NCBI RefSeq assembly: GCF_017114945.1
Contig: NZ_JABXKQ010000144.1
Location: 41,759 to 105,758 of the forward strand
Reading direction: 5' to 3'
From: Nostoc sp. JL34
GTDB taxonomy: Bacteria; Cyanobacteriota; Cyanobacteriia; Cyanobacteriales; Nostocaceae
Length of the DNA stretch: 64,000 nt
The notes under the pieces are model-generated. The model made no database searches. It was not told the origin of the DNA and saw only the letters and a list, made by a program, of their open reading frames with translations. Below are positions 8,739 to 17,400 of this stretch, piece by piece. Made by a program: the position numbers and the translations under genes. Numbering within the stretch: position 1 is the first letter of the stretch; the number at the start of each line of letters is the position of its first letter.

Positions 8739-9671
8739 TCAACACTTGACTTGAGAACTTTTCCCTTGGCTAAATCGACTTAATAAAGCTGCAATACTCA
8801 CAGCTTTAGCCATTGATTTAGGATTAGTGTTTTCACCCGGTTGAATTTTCAGCCCAGGAGCGTATTTCAAAGCTAGTGAATCTTGCGGGTTCAGTTTTAA
8901 TGCTTGACGGATGTAAACCCTAGCCATCCCAATAAATTTCTGTTTTAGATGTACCAAACCTAATAAAGCATAATAGTCGCTGTTATTTGGCTCTAACTTG
9001 ATGGCATCGCGCAGTTCTTGCACAGCTAAGGGCCAGTTGGCTAGCTTGACGTACTCAATCGCTCGCTGGTAGTGACGTTGAGCGTAGTTTGTCAAAACTG
9101 GTTTAACATTAGTTTTTTCGGATAATGTCAATTCAACTGGCTTGACTTCTACTTCAGGGATGATGCGAACAGCTTTTTGCAGCAAGAACAAATCAGGTTT
9201 ATGCAACTGTAAGTAAACTAAATTCAGTATACTAATTTGTTGTGTTACCTGAGAAAATTTATGTAGTGATTTGTATTGAGCTTCTGCATAGCAAGTGATC
9301 GCTTCTTCGTAAAACAATTCTGCTTGAGGTGCAGACATTTCCGTAATTTCCTTAGCTATGGCATTTTGAACAGACAAAGCTTCTTGTTGTAACACTCTTG
9401 CATCCGATCGCAGCATGGCTATAGCAATCAAGCGCTTGTGTCGATTTTTGAGTTGTTCGTAAGCTGGATTGATTAAATAGCTAAGTATTGCCGTTGCTAA
9501 TTCTTGATCTGGATTGCTGCTTTTGGTATGGCGATCGGGATGTAGCAGTTTCGCTAAAGTGTGATAGCGTTTAAAAATCTGGCGATCGTCAGCACTCACA
9601 GAAATTCCTAGCACAGCGTAAGGATCACAAAGCTGTTTAAACCATTCTGGCGGTAGGAAGGTCTGTGACAT
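8739..9671 (-). CDS. J-domain protein with C-terminal TPR repeats
   Basis: About 310 aa from the ATG at 9671. Residues about 14-70 are a J-domain: DPYAVLGISVSADDRQIFKRY, then KLLHPDRH, whose HPD triad is what stimulates Hsp70 ATPase. The C-terminal third has two or three TPR-like helices (AIEYVKLANWPLAVQELRDA, YYALLGLVHLKQKFIGMARV, YIRQALKLNPQD). This pairing suggests a DnaK co-chaperone that binds partners through its TPRs. It lacks the Gly/Phe and zinc regions, so it is not DnaJ itself. A TTG 16 codons upstream is possible but less likely. Confidence 0.88.
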   Translation of the reverse strand: MSQTFLPPEWFKQLCDPYAVLGISVSADDRQIFKRYHTLAKLLHPDRHTKSSNPDQELATAILSYLINPAYEQLKNRHKRLIAIAMLRSDARVLQQEALSVQNAIAKEITEMSAPQAELFYEEAITCYAEAQYKSLHKFSQVTQQISILNLVYLQLHKPDLFLLQKAVRIIPEVEVKPVELTLSEKTNVKPVLTNYAQRHYQRAIEYVKLANWPLAVQELRDAIKLEPNNSDYYALLGLVHLKQKFIGMARVYIRQALKLNPQDSLALKYAPGLKIQPGENTNPKSMAKAVSIAALLSRFSQGKSSQVKC

Positions 9672-10009
9672 CGTAGTAATCTGATCCGTTAAAAACTTAA
9701 AATTAGCATCAAAGCTCAATGCATAGTCATGTGAAACTTACTCAAATTTCTTCAAATATTAAATTGGGGGACTTAGCACCCAAAAGTCCGAAGGGCAAGC
9801 CGGGGTAGTTGACTAAAATAAATTTAGATGGACACTAGTCATAGAAATTTGGCAAGCTCGTCAGTCAGGATGTTTATTACAATTACTTTTCTTCTCTACG
9901 AGACCCTACAAGGACATTTAGAATTTTGAATGAGTGAGTTTTGAATTGTTTCTGTACCTTTTGGCTGTCTTATTGTCGGAACTATAGTATTGGTATATTT
10001 GTTAGAAAT
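9672..10009. other. Divergent intergenic region, 338 bp
   Basis: This separates the J-domain gene from the TM2 gene. I see no protein frame with recognisable content. An imperfect inverted repeat around 9765-9800 (ACTTAGCACCCAAAAGT region) is the only structure. It presumably holds both promoters, but I could not pick convincing boxes. Confidence 0.4.
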
Positions 10010-10384
10010 ATGTTGACTAAGCGCAAAAGTCGAAGTGTTGCCGCTGTTTTAGCTTTTTCTGGCACACTGACAATTTCAGGATTACATAAATTCTATCTGG
10101 GACAGCCGTTGTGGGGTGTTTTGTATGTGTTACTTTCCTGGACGCCTATCCCCAAGGTAGCTAGTGCGATTGAGGGAGTTTGGTATTTAGCCCAAGACGA
10201 AGAAGCTTTTGATCGTAATTTTAATCTCGGCAAGTCAGCAGCAAGAAACTCACAAAAGGTGATTAATCAGGTAGGAGCGATCGCTGATGCAATGCGGGAA
10301 TTAGATGCTCTGCGCCAGGATGGACTAATTTCAGAGTATGAATTTGAACAAAAGCGCCGCCAATTGCTAGACCAGATTTCTTGA
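10010..10384 (+). CDS. TM2 domain membrane protein with SHOCT-like tail
   Basis: 124 aa from the ATG at 10010. Residues 12-60 form a TM2 unit: a helix, a short turn with GLHKFYLGQPLWGVLYVLL, and a second helix, with the usual G-x-H-x-FYLG motif. The last 35 residues (MRELDALRQDGLISEYEFEQKRRQLL) match the SHOCT helix pair often appended to membrane or export proteins. Function is unknown. The helix-hairpin-helix gene starts 14 bp downstream, so the two are probably one transcript. Confidence 0.85.
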   Translation: MLTKRKSRSVAAVLAFSGTLTISGLHKFYLGQPLWGVLYVLLSWTPIPKVASAIEGVWYLAQDEEAFDRNFNLGKSAARNSQKVINQVGAIADAMRELDALRQDGLISEYEFEQKRRQLLDQIS

Positions 10385-10398
10385 GGTAAGCAACAATC

Positions 10399-10932
10399 AT
10401 GAATAACTGGCTACCTTTAAATTCCAGGCTGCAAAAACTCCGCGCCAAGCTGCTCAACGATCCCTACTATCGCCTACAATCTGGGGAAGAAATTCAGATA
10501 GCGGCTCAATTAGGTATCCGCATTGATGCTAATCAAGCGACTGTAGATGATTGGTTACGCTTACCAGGTTTGTCAATTCACCAAGCGCGATCGCTTGTGG
10601 AACTTTCACATTCGGGTGTGAAATTTTATTGTATTGAAGATATAGCTGCGGCTTTGAGTATGCCAGCGCCGCGCCTAGAGCCATTAAAGCCTCTGCTGAA
10701 TTTTATTTACTATGACCACGAATCTTTAGAAAATCCGCCGCATTTAGTTAACCCGAACACAGCAACCGTTGAAAAATTAGCACAAATTCCATTTATAGAT
10801 TTATCTCTGGCGCAAGCAGTGGTGCAAAATCGGCAATCAGCCGGGCCTTACCGTAACCTGCCTGATTTCCAGCGACGGCTGGAGTTGACTGGTGATGCGA
10901 TCGCCCAGATGATGTATTATTTGAGGTTTTAA
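10399..10932 (+). CDS. Helix-hairpin-helix (ComEA-like) protein
   Basis: 177 aa. It has two or three helix-hairpin-helix units: VDDWLRLPGLSIHQARSLVEL near residues 45-65, and the ComEA-like block LVNPNTATVEKLAQIPFIDLSLAQAVVQNRQ with PYRNLPDFQRRLELTG in the C-terminal half. Such units bind DNA non-specifically. No signal peptide is visible, unlike the periplasmic competence receptor ComEA, so a cytoplasmic DNA-binding role is more likely. It sits 14 bp after the TM2 gene. Confidence 0.85.
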   Translation: MNNWLPLNSRLQKLRAKLLNDPYYRLQSGEEIQIAAQLGIRIDANQATVDDWLRLPGLSIHQARSLVELSHSGVKFYCIEDIAAALSMPAPRLEPLKPLLNFIYYDHESLENPPHLVNPNTATVEKLAQIPFIDLSLAQAVVQNRQSAGPYRNLPDFQRRLELTGDAIAQMMYYLRF

Positions 10933-10971
10933 GTTAAAAGTTAGAAGTCTTAAAATAACTCCTAACTCTGG

Positions 10972-11024
10972 CAATTTTGAATTTTGGATTGGAAGAAAAA
11001 TCCCAAATCTAAAATCCAAAATTG
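10972..11024. terminator. Inverted repeat between convergent genes
   Basis: CAATTTTGAATTTTGGATT at 10972-10990 pairs with AATCCAAAATTG at 11013-11024. It lies between the helix-hairpin-helix gene and the convergent signal peptidase gene. The AATCCAAAAT motif recurs at about 8150-8180 and 24120-24150, so it is a dispersed repeat acting as a bidirectional terminator. Confidence 0.55.
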
Positions 11025-11025
11025 G

Positions 11026-11598
11026 TTAAATGAACCCAATGCGATCAAGAGGCCAAAAGCGAAACGTTGCCCGGCCGATAACATTTTTTCTGGGTAAAAA
11101 GCCCCAATAGCGAGAGTCATTACTATCGTTGCGATTATCTCCCATAACAAAAAATTCGTCTTCTGGGACTTTGACTGGTTGATATGGCTGATTGGGAGGT
11201 TCCGCAATGTAGTCTTCTGCTAACGGTTGACCGTTGAGGTAGACTTTGCCAGAAGCAACACTAATTACCTCACCAGACTTGCCAATAACTCGCTTGATGA
11301 ACGCTTGGTCTTTGGGATATCCTCGACGTTGTAGTTCTGCGGGTGGCTGAAAAACAATAATATCCCCAGTTATGGGAGGGTGAAAATGGTAGGAGATTTT
11401 TTCAACTACCAAGCGATCGCCAGTATGTAAGGTAGGCAACATCGAGTCAGAAGGTATATAGCGGGGTTCGGCGACAAAAGTCCTGATCAGGAATGCCAAA
11501 CACAATGCGATCGCAATTAAAATCAGATTTTCTTGCCAATTACGCCATACTTTTAACGACGCGCGCTCTTCTTTTGCATCACTTTCGTGAGGAATCAT
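11026..11598 (-). CDS. lepB: Signal peptidase I
   Basis: About 190 aa from the ATG at 11598; a TTG 11 codons upstream is an alternative. It cleaves signal peptides from exported proteins at the cytoplasmic or thylakoid membrane. One N-terminal membrane helix (ENLILIAIALCLAFLIRTFVA) is followed by box B with the catalytic Ser (PSDSMLPTL), box D with the catalytic Lys (FIKRVIG) and box E (VMGDNRNDSNDSRYWG). The enzyme is complete. Nostoc species carry more than one copy. Confidence 0.94.
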   Translation of the reverse strand: MIPHESDAKEERASLKVWRNWQENLILIAIALCLAFLIRTFVAEPRYIPSDSMLPTLHTGDRLVVEKISYHFHPPITGDIIVFQPPAELQRRGYPKDQAFIKRVIGKSGEVISVASGKVYLNGQPLAEDYIAEPPNQPYQPVKVPEDEFFVMGDNRNDSNDSRYWGFLPRKNVIGRATFRFWPLDRIGFI

Positions 11599-13191
11599 AA
11601 AAGTTTCTAGCCAGTTTAAGAAGTGAGACAAATACCTTGATTATTTTGACTCAAAAGGTATATTAATAGGAAATCTGGGTTTAACGTCAACCCATACAGA
11701 TATTAAATAATACAATTATCCCAGCTACCAAAGATAAGCAAAAGTACTATAGATAAACTATGACCTGTCTAAGATAATATAAGCTTATGAATAGGATTAC
11801 TAAATATATAATAAAAAATCCTAATTTTAATTGCTGTCATTATAAGGCAAGTTATGAGACAGGTTGCAGTTTTGCTTACTCCTGCTAAAAAAGCTAGTGA
11901 GCGACTGGTAGAGCAATATAACCAGTCGGTTTTTTCTTTGAACAGACAATTGGTAGTTGAGTGGCAAAGCTTTCTACCCCATGTCTGACGATATATGCTT
12001 CACTTTAACGAAAAAAGGTACAAGGCAGTCTTGCTGAAGGCTGAGTTGCAAGAAAATATATTTTGATATTTTTATTAAGTGATATTACATAATACAAGAT
12101 GTACTAAGAGTGATTTATATTACATAAATATTCTTTTACCAAGTGTTATGAGTAAAAAATATTACATTTTAATTGAGAATTTAATGCTTCAATAGATAGA
12201 CGCTATACTATTTCAATGCAATTTTAACAACTTGTCTATATATTATGTGATTAACTTCCGTAATTATACGGTGACAGGTAATATTAAATTGTACTATTAA
12301 TAAGATATAAATATCCTTAATTATCGAGAAAAACATTAACAGACAGAAAGCTACTAGCAATTTAGGCTCAAGTATCAGCATTCAAAAGAGAACTAAACTG
12401 TCAATAAAATTGTTTTTGCTGAATGAGTCAAGAGTATCTAGATTAACGAATAAGTGCCCCTTGGCAATAAGAAACTATATTGAATCAATTTTCGTCTGTC
12501 TATTTCATAGAAAGTACAAGGGAACATTCTCTCACTTGAAAATTTAACTTTTTCTTAAAAAGGAAGGAATGGCAGTAGGCAGTAGAATATATCTCATCAA
12601 TAATAGAACTAATAGTTTACTAGACTTTTTTTGGAAGATACTCCACCCCTTGTAAGTAGTTTTGTATGTTAGTCAAATAACTCAGTAAGTTTTATAAGTT
12701 ACAACTTTCGTATCAGAAAGTCTGGCTATAAAAACTTCAGTCAGCGAAAAGTGCAAATTGTAAGCGCGACAGCTTAGTTCATCTTATTTGCAAAGCCATA
12801 AACCTTGAAAAGATAATGCTGCCTTAGCGGTGAAGTGAAAAACAGCAAATAGTTAAGAACTGCTATTAAGAGGATTTTGGGGTGTGCTTAATTATCTGAT
12901 TGTGCTGCTTCTTAGAGCTAGTGGTAAGAATGTAGAAGTGCAGACCTTGCCTTTGATGAGTAGGTTGACATTAAACAGTACTAAGTATTGTATAAGCATT
13001 CGTCCAAACTTAAAGCATATAGATTTCAGTTAAAACCGTATAGTCTGTCTTCTCAATTGTGGATTTCTGTTAGTCCCAATTTAAATTTTCATAATTACCA
13101 GGAAGCAACTGGTATCTAAATATCCAAAAAAATGTGCTATAACGTACCGTCATAACTGTGGTGATGGTTCGATCTTTGAAGGAGCTATGAA
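11599..13191. other. Long AT-rich non-coding region, about 1.6 kb
   Basis: There is no convincing protein frame on either strand and no tRNA. It contains the candidate small RNA at 11853-11938 and otherwise AT-rich sequence with scattered stops. The last part leads into the polysaccharide deacetylase gene (GGAG at 13181). It could hold further regulatory RNAs or decayed genes, but I see no recognisable remnant. Confidence 0.5.
11853..11938 (+). ncRNA. Candidate small RNA ending in a strong terminator
   Basis: CGACTGGT at 11902-11909 pairs with ACCAGTCG at 11921-11928, followed by TTTTTT, a textbook intrinsic terminator. No gene ends nearby upstream on this strand, because lepB is on the other strand, so a short transcript beginning just after TATAAG (about 11842) is the simple explanation. 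The body contains an unpaired-looking TTACTCCTGCT that could pair with ribosome-binding sites. Family not recognised. Confidence 0.45.
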
Positions 13192-14100
13192 GTGGAAAAC
13201 AATAAGTCGTTTCTGTGGCCAGAAGGAATATTAATTGCGCTACTTGCCTTAGGTGGTGTTTTTAGTCTTGCTTTCATGATGCTTCTAAGGCCAAATGCTT
13301 CAGAGGCTCAGAGTAGACAAAGTATAAATGTCAAGGATATCGCTGCAAACGTAGGAACTCAGCAGCGCATTGAAAAATTAAAGGCAGCGATGCTTACAAG
13401 TTGGCAACAAGAAGCACAAGCCAAGGGTCTAGCCTACCCTATACCATCAAGGTTTCAAGGGACAATAATTGAGGATGCAAAACTCTCTCAAGGTGAGAAA
13501 GTGATTGCTCTCACCTTTGATGATGGCCCTTGGCCTCAAACCACAGAGCAAGTACTAGATATCCTCAAATCAAATAATATCAAAGGAACGTTTTTTGTCG
13601 TCGGGCAGAACCTAAAAAATTATCCAGAGATAGGAAGACAAATTGTTGCTCAAGGTCACGTCATTGCCAACCATACTTGGCATCACTGGTATCACTTCTT
13701 TAATCAGCAGGCCGCTGCGTTTGAAATTGATCGCACAACAGACCTAATTTATCAAGTTACAGGTGCTAAAACAAATCTCTTCCGACCGCCTGGTGGTAAC
13801 CTGCACAATGGATTAGCTGCTTATGCTAAAGGCCAAAAGTATACTGTGGTGATGTGGTCAGCTGACTCCACGGACTACAAGTTACCAGCCGTACCAAAGT
13901 TGATCAATAACGTGATTAAAGATTCAAAACCTGGTGGAATTGTGCTGATGCATGATGGTGGTGGGAACCGTTCTAGAACTGTGCAAGCATTACCAGAAAT
14001 TATTAGCAACTTTAGAAAGCAAGGCTATCGCTTTGTTACTATTCCAGAACTTTTAGAAATTCAAGATAAAGACCAAAAGTTGCTTGCTAACAAAAAGTAA
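13192..14100 (+). CDS. Polysaccharide deacetylase (NodB/CE4 family)
   Basis: 302 aa, GTG start with GGAG 7 bp before it. An N-terminal hydrophobic anchor covers residues 8-32. The NodB domain follows: motif 1 TFDDGPWP (catalytic and metal Asp), motif 2 HVIANHTWHHW (metal His), motif 3 FRPPGGN, motif 4 with WSADSTDY, and motif 5 IVLMHDGGG. The metal triad Asp-His-His is intact, so this should be an active deacetylase of peptidoglycan or an extracellular polysaccharide at the cell surface. The substrate cannot be read from sequence. A strong hairpin follows about 160 bp downstream. Confidence 0.93.
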   Translation: MENNKSFLWPEGILIALLALGGVFSLAFMMLLRPNASEAQSRQSINVKDIAANVGTQQRIEKLKAAMLTSWQQEAQAKGLAYPIPSRFQGTIIEDAKLSQGEKVIALTFDDGPWPQTTEQVLDILKSNNIKGTFFVVGQNLKNYPEIGRQIVAQGHVIANHTWHHWYHFFNQQAAAFEIDRTTDLIYQVTGAKTNLFRPPGGNLHNGLAAYAKGQKYTVVMWSADSTDYKLPAVPKLINNVIKDSKPGGIVLMHDGGGNRSRTVQALPEIISNFRKQGYRFVTIPELLEIQDKDQKLLANKK

Positions 14101-14427
14101 ATAATTATTAATTATGGGTAATTAGTCAATAGTAATTGGCTAAAAACTAAAATTATATTTTTTGGTTAAAATGCATTATTTGTAATTGGAGTTTAGATTA
14201 GTTACTGGTGCGAAACTGCTGAAAAAATCAACTTAAAATTTGATGAATAATCATCTATAAATATTCCCCCTAAAAAAGGGGGAATATTTTTCTCTCTACG
14301 TTCTTTTTAAGAAGAAAATTCACGCGACTACTTTGCGTATCCAAAGGGGTTTTCGCAGAGTAGCAGTTTGTGCAGCTTCTCCAAGGGGAGAATAGCTTAA
14401 GGGAGAGGATGAGAACGGTTACAGTTA
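14101..14427. other. Intergenic region between convergent genes, 327 bp
   Basis: It lies between the deacetylase and glsF stops. Apart from the hairpin at 14260-14293 I see no gene or other signal. Confidence 0.5.
14260..14293. terminator. Bidirectional intrinsic terminator
   Basis: AATATTCCCCC is followed by a TAAAAAA loop, then GGGGGAATATT and a T-run. The A-rich and T-rich flanks work on either strand, so it can end both the deacetylase and glsF transcripts. Confidence 0.85.
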
Positions 14428-17400
14428 CTAATGACTGCTTACTAAACTGAACTCAGTTGTTTTTTCAGGATTAGCTTCTGGACTATCAGCTTCAGAAGGC
14501 GGAACTAACTGCCAGAATTTCGGCAAAAATTCTTGCCAGTTTTGCAGAATTTTCTTCGCCTTTGGTGAACCAGTGCGTTCTGCATGAGTTTGGATTAATT
14601 TTTGCAATTGCTTTGCACCTACTTCTGTAATCACCCGCTGAATTTTGACAATTTCCGGGTTGACTAACTCACGAAATGAGTCGTCTTCATCCAAGAAGTA
14701 TGCCAGTCCACCAGTCATTCCAGCTGCAACGTTACGTCCTACTTTACCGAGAACGACAATCACACCGCCAGTCATGTATTCACAGCAGTGATCCCCAGCG
14801 CCTTCAATCACTGCTATGCCTTTGGAGTTTCTCACTGCAAAGCGTTCTCCTGCTTGACCGTTGGCAAATAACATGCCTCCAGTCGCACCATAGAGGCAGG
14901 TATTGCCGACTATGACATTTTGTGATGCGTTATAGGTAGCATCCGTTGGGGGTTTGATGATGATTTCACCACCATGCATCCCTTTACCTACGTAGTCGTT
15001 TGCCTCACCTTCCAGGCTCAAAATTATGCCAGGGAGGTTGAAAGCACCAAAGCTTTGTCCAACACTACCTGTGAAGTTGAGATTAATTTGTCCTTCAAAG
15101 CCACTGTCACCGTATTGAGAAGCGATCGCACCCGCTAATCTTGTGCCTACTGTTCTGTCAGTATTGATAATTGGGTAAGTCTTGGTGACACTAGACTGAT
15201 CCCTAATAGCGGCCAGAATGTCGGGATCGGCAAGGAACTTGTCATCTAAAACCACGCCGTTGCTGTGGACTTCTTCATGCACCAACCAGCTCCGATTGTC
15301 TCTGCTATTTGGTAGCTGAAGTAAACAGTCGAGATTTAGCGATCGCGTTTTGGTGAGTTTTGCTTCTGGGCGCAGTTTTAACAAATCTGCACGTCCAATG
15401 ATTTCTGACAAAGAACGGTAGCCAAGTCGGGCTAATAAACTACGCACTTCTTCGGCAATGAAGTAGAAGAAGTTGACAACTTGTTCGGGTATTCCCGTAA
15501 ACCGCTTACGGAGTTCTTCTTTCTGAGTAGCAACACCTACAGGACAGGTATTCATGTGGCAAACTCGCGCCATGATACAGCCTTCAGCAATCATGGCGAT
15601 GGAGCCGAAACCAAATTCTTCACCGCCCATCAATGCACCTATTACCACATCCCAGCCACTCTTGAGTCCGCCATCTACGCGCAAAATCACGCGATCGCGC
15701 AAGCTATTTTCCATTAAGACGCGATGCACTTCACTTAAACCGAGTTCCCAAGGTGAACCAGCGTGTTTAATAGAACTAAGTGGCGATGCCCCTGTACCAC
15801 CATCATGACCAGAAATCTGAATGATATCAGCGTTTGCCTTGGCGACACCAGCTGCGATCGTGCCAATGCCAACTTCTGCAACTAGCTTCACCGACACCTT
15901 TGCTTTGGGATTTATTTGGTGCAGATCAAAAATCAGTTGCGCTAGGTCTTCAATGGAATAGATATCGTGGTGCGGTGGTGGTGAAATCAGCGTCACACCT
16001 GGTTTGGAGCGCCTTAACATCGCAATGTATTGGCTCACCTTGGGCCCTGGCAGTTGTCCACCTTCCCCAGGCTTTGCACCTTGGGCAATTTTGATTTCAA
16101 TTTGTTTGGCGTTAACTAGGTACTCTGGCGTCACACCAAAGCGTCCCGATGCAACTTGCTTAATGGCACTATAAGCTCGATCGCCATTTCGCAATCCTTT
16201 TAAATGAGGTAGGGTTGGCGAGTGACCAGACTCGTCTACATCATCTAGAACTGTGTAGCGCACTGGATCTTCGCCGCCTTCTCCAGAATTTGATTTACCA
16301 CCAATGCGGTTCATGGCGATCGCTAAAGTTTCGTGGGCTTCTCTTGACAAAGCGCCTAAAGACATGCCGCCTGTGCAGAAGCGTTTGACAATTTCATATA
16401 CCGATTCCACTTCTTCGAGAGGAACCGAGGGGCGATCGCCTTGAAAGTCCAGCAAGTCCCGCAAAGCTGTTACTGGTCTGCCTTGGAGGTGCTTTTTGTA
16501 AACTTCGTAGTGGTCGTAGTTTTTGCCATCGAGAGCCTTATGCAGCGCCTTAACCATTTCTGGGCTATTCATGTGGTATTCGCCGTTAGGACGGTATTGC
16601 ACAAACCCCAGGTTTTCTAACTTATTAGTCGTCAGTTCTGGGAAAGCCTTCCTGTGGAAGGAAAGCACTTCATCAGCGAGTTCGGTAACACTCAAACCAC
16701 CGATGCGGGAAGTCGTACCACGGAATCCCAGGTCGATTAAATCTCCACCGATGCCAATAGCTTCAAAGATTTGGGCTGCTTGATAGCTGGAGAGCAGAGA
16801 AATTCCCATTTTGGAGAGAATTTTTAGCAAACCTGACTCTACTGCTTTGCGATAGTTTCCTAAAGCTTCTTTTAGGGTGAGTGTGGGAATTTTTTGCACA
16901 CCCATTAACTTTTGAGTTTTGGGATCAGACCACCAATCACGCACCGTATCTAAAGCCATATACGGGCAAACTGCGCCAGCACCATAGCCAATCAGACAAG
17001 CAAAGTGATGGGTACTCCAGCATTGAGCAGTATTCACAATCAGGGATGTTTTCATTCGCAACCCCTCACAAATCAGATGGTGATGCACTGCACCCACTGC
17101 TAATAGGGGAGGAATGTAGGTGTATTCTGTGTTGATACTGTCATTAGCTCGATCGCTTAATATTAAAATCTTTGCACCTGCCCGGACTGATTCAGCGGCT
17201 TGTGCTTGTAAAGATTGCACAGCGGCTTTCAATCCTTCTGGGCCACTGGCGATCGCAAATAGGGTTGACAACTCAGCCGTGGCAAATCCTGACAGCTTAA
17301 TTGCCTCTAATTCACCATCCGTTAACACTGGCGATTCGAGTTTCAATCTCCGAGCATATTCTGGCTTGGGTTCTAATAAGTTACCCCGTTCACCCAGTTC

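Noticed and set aside
11599..13191. Possible tRNA or rRNA gene in the long empty region
   Set aside because: No GTTCRANNC T-loop, no paired acceptor stem and no rRNA-like blocks found by eye.
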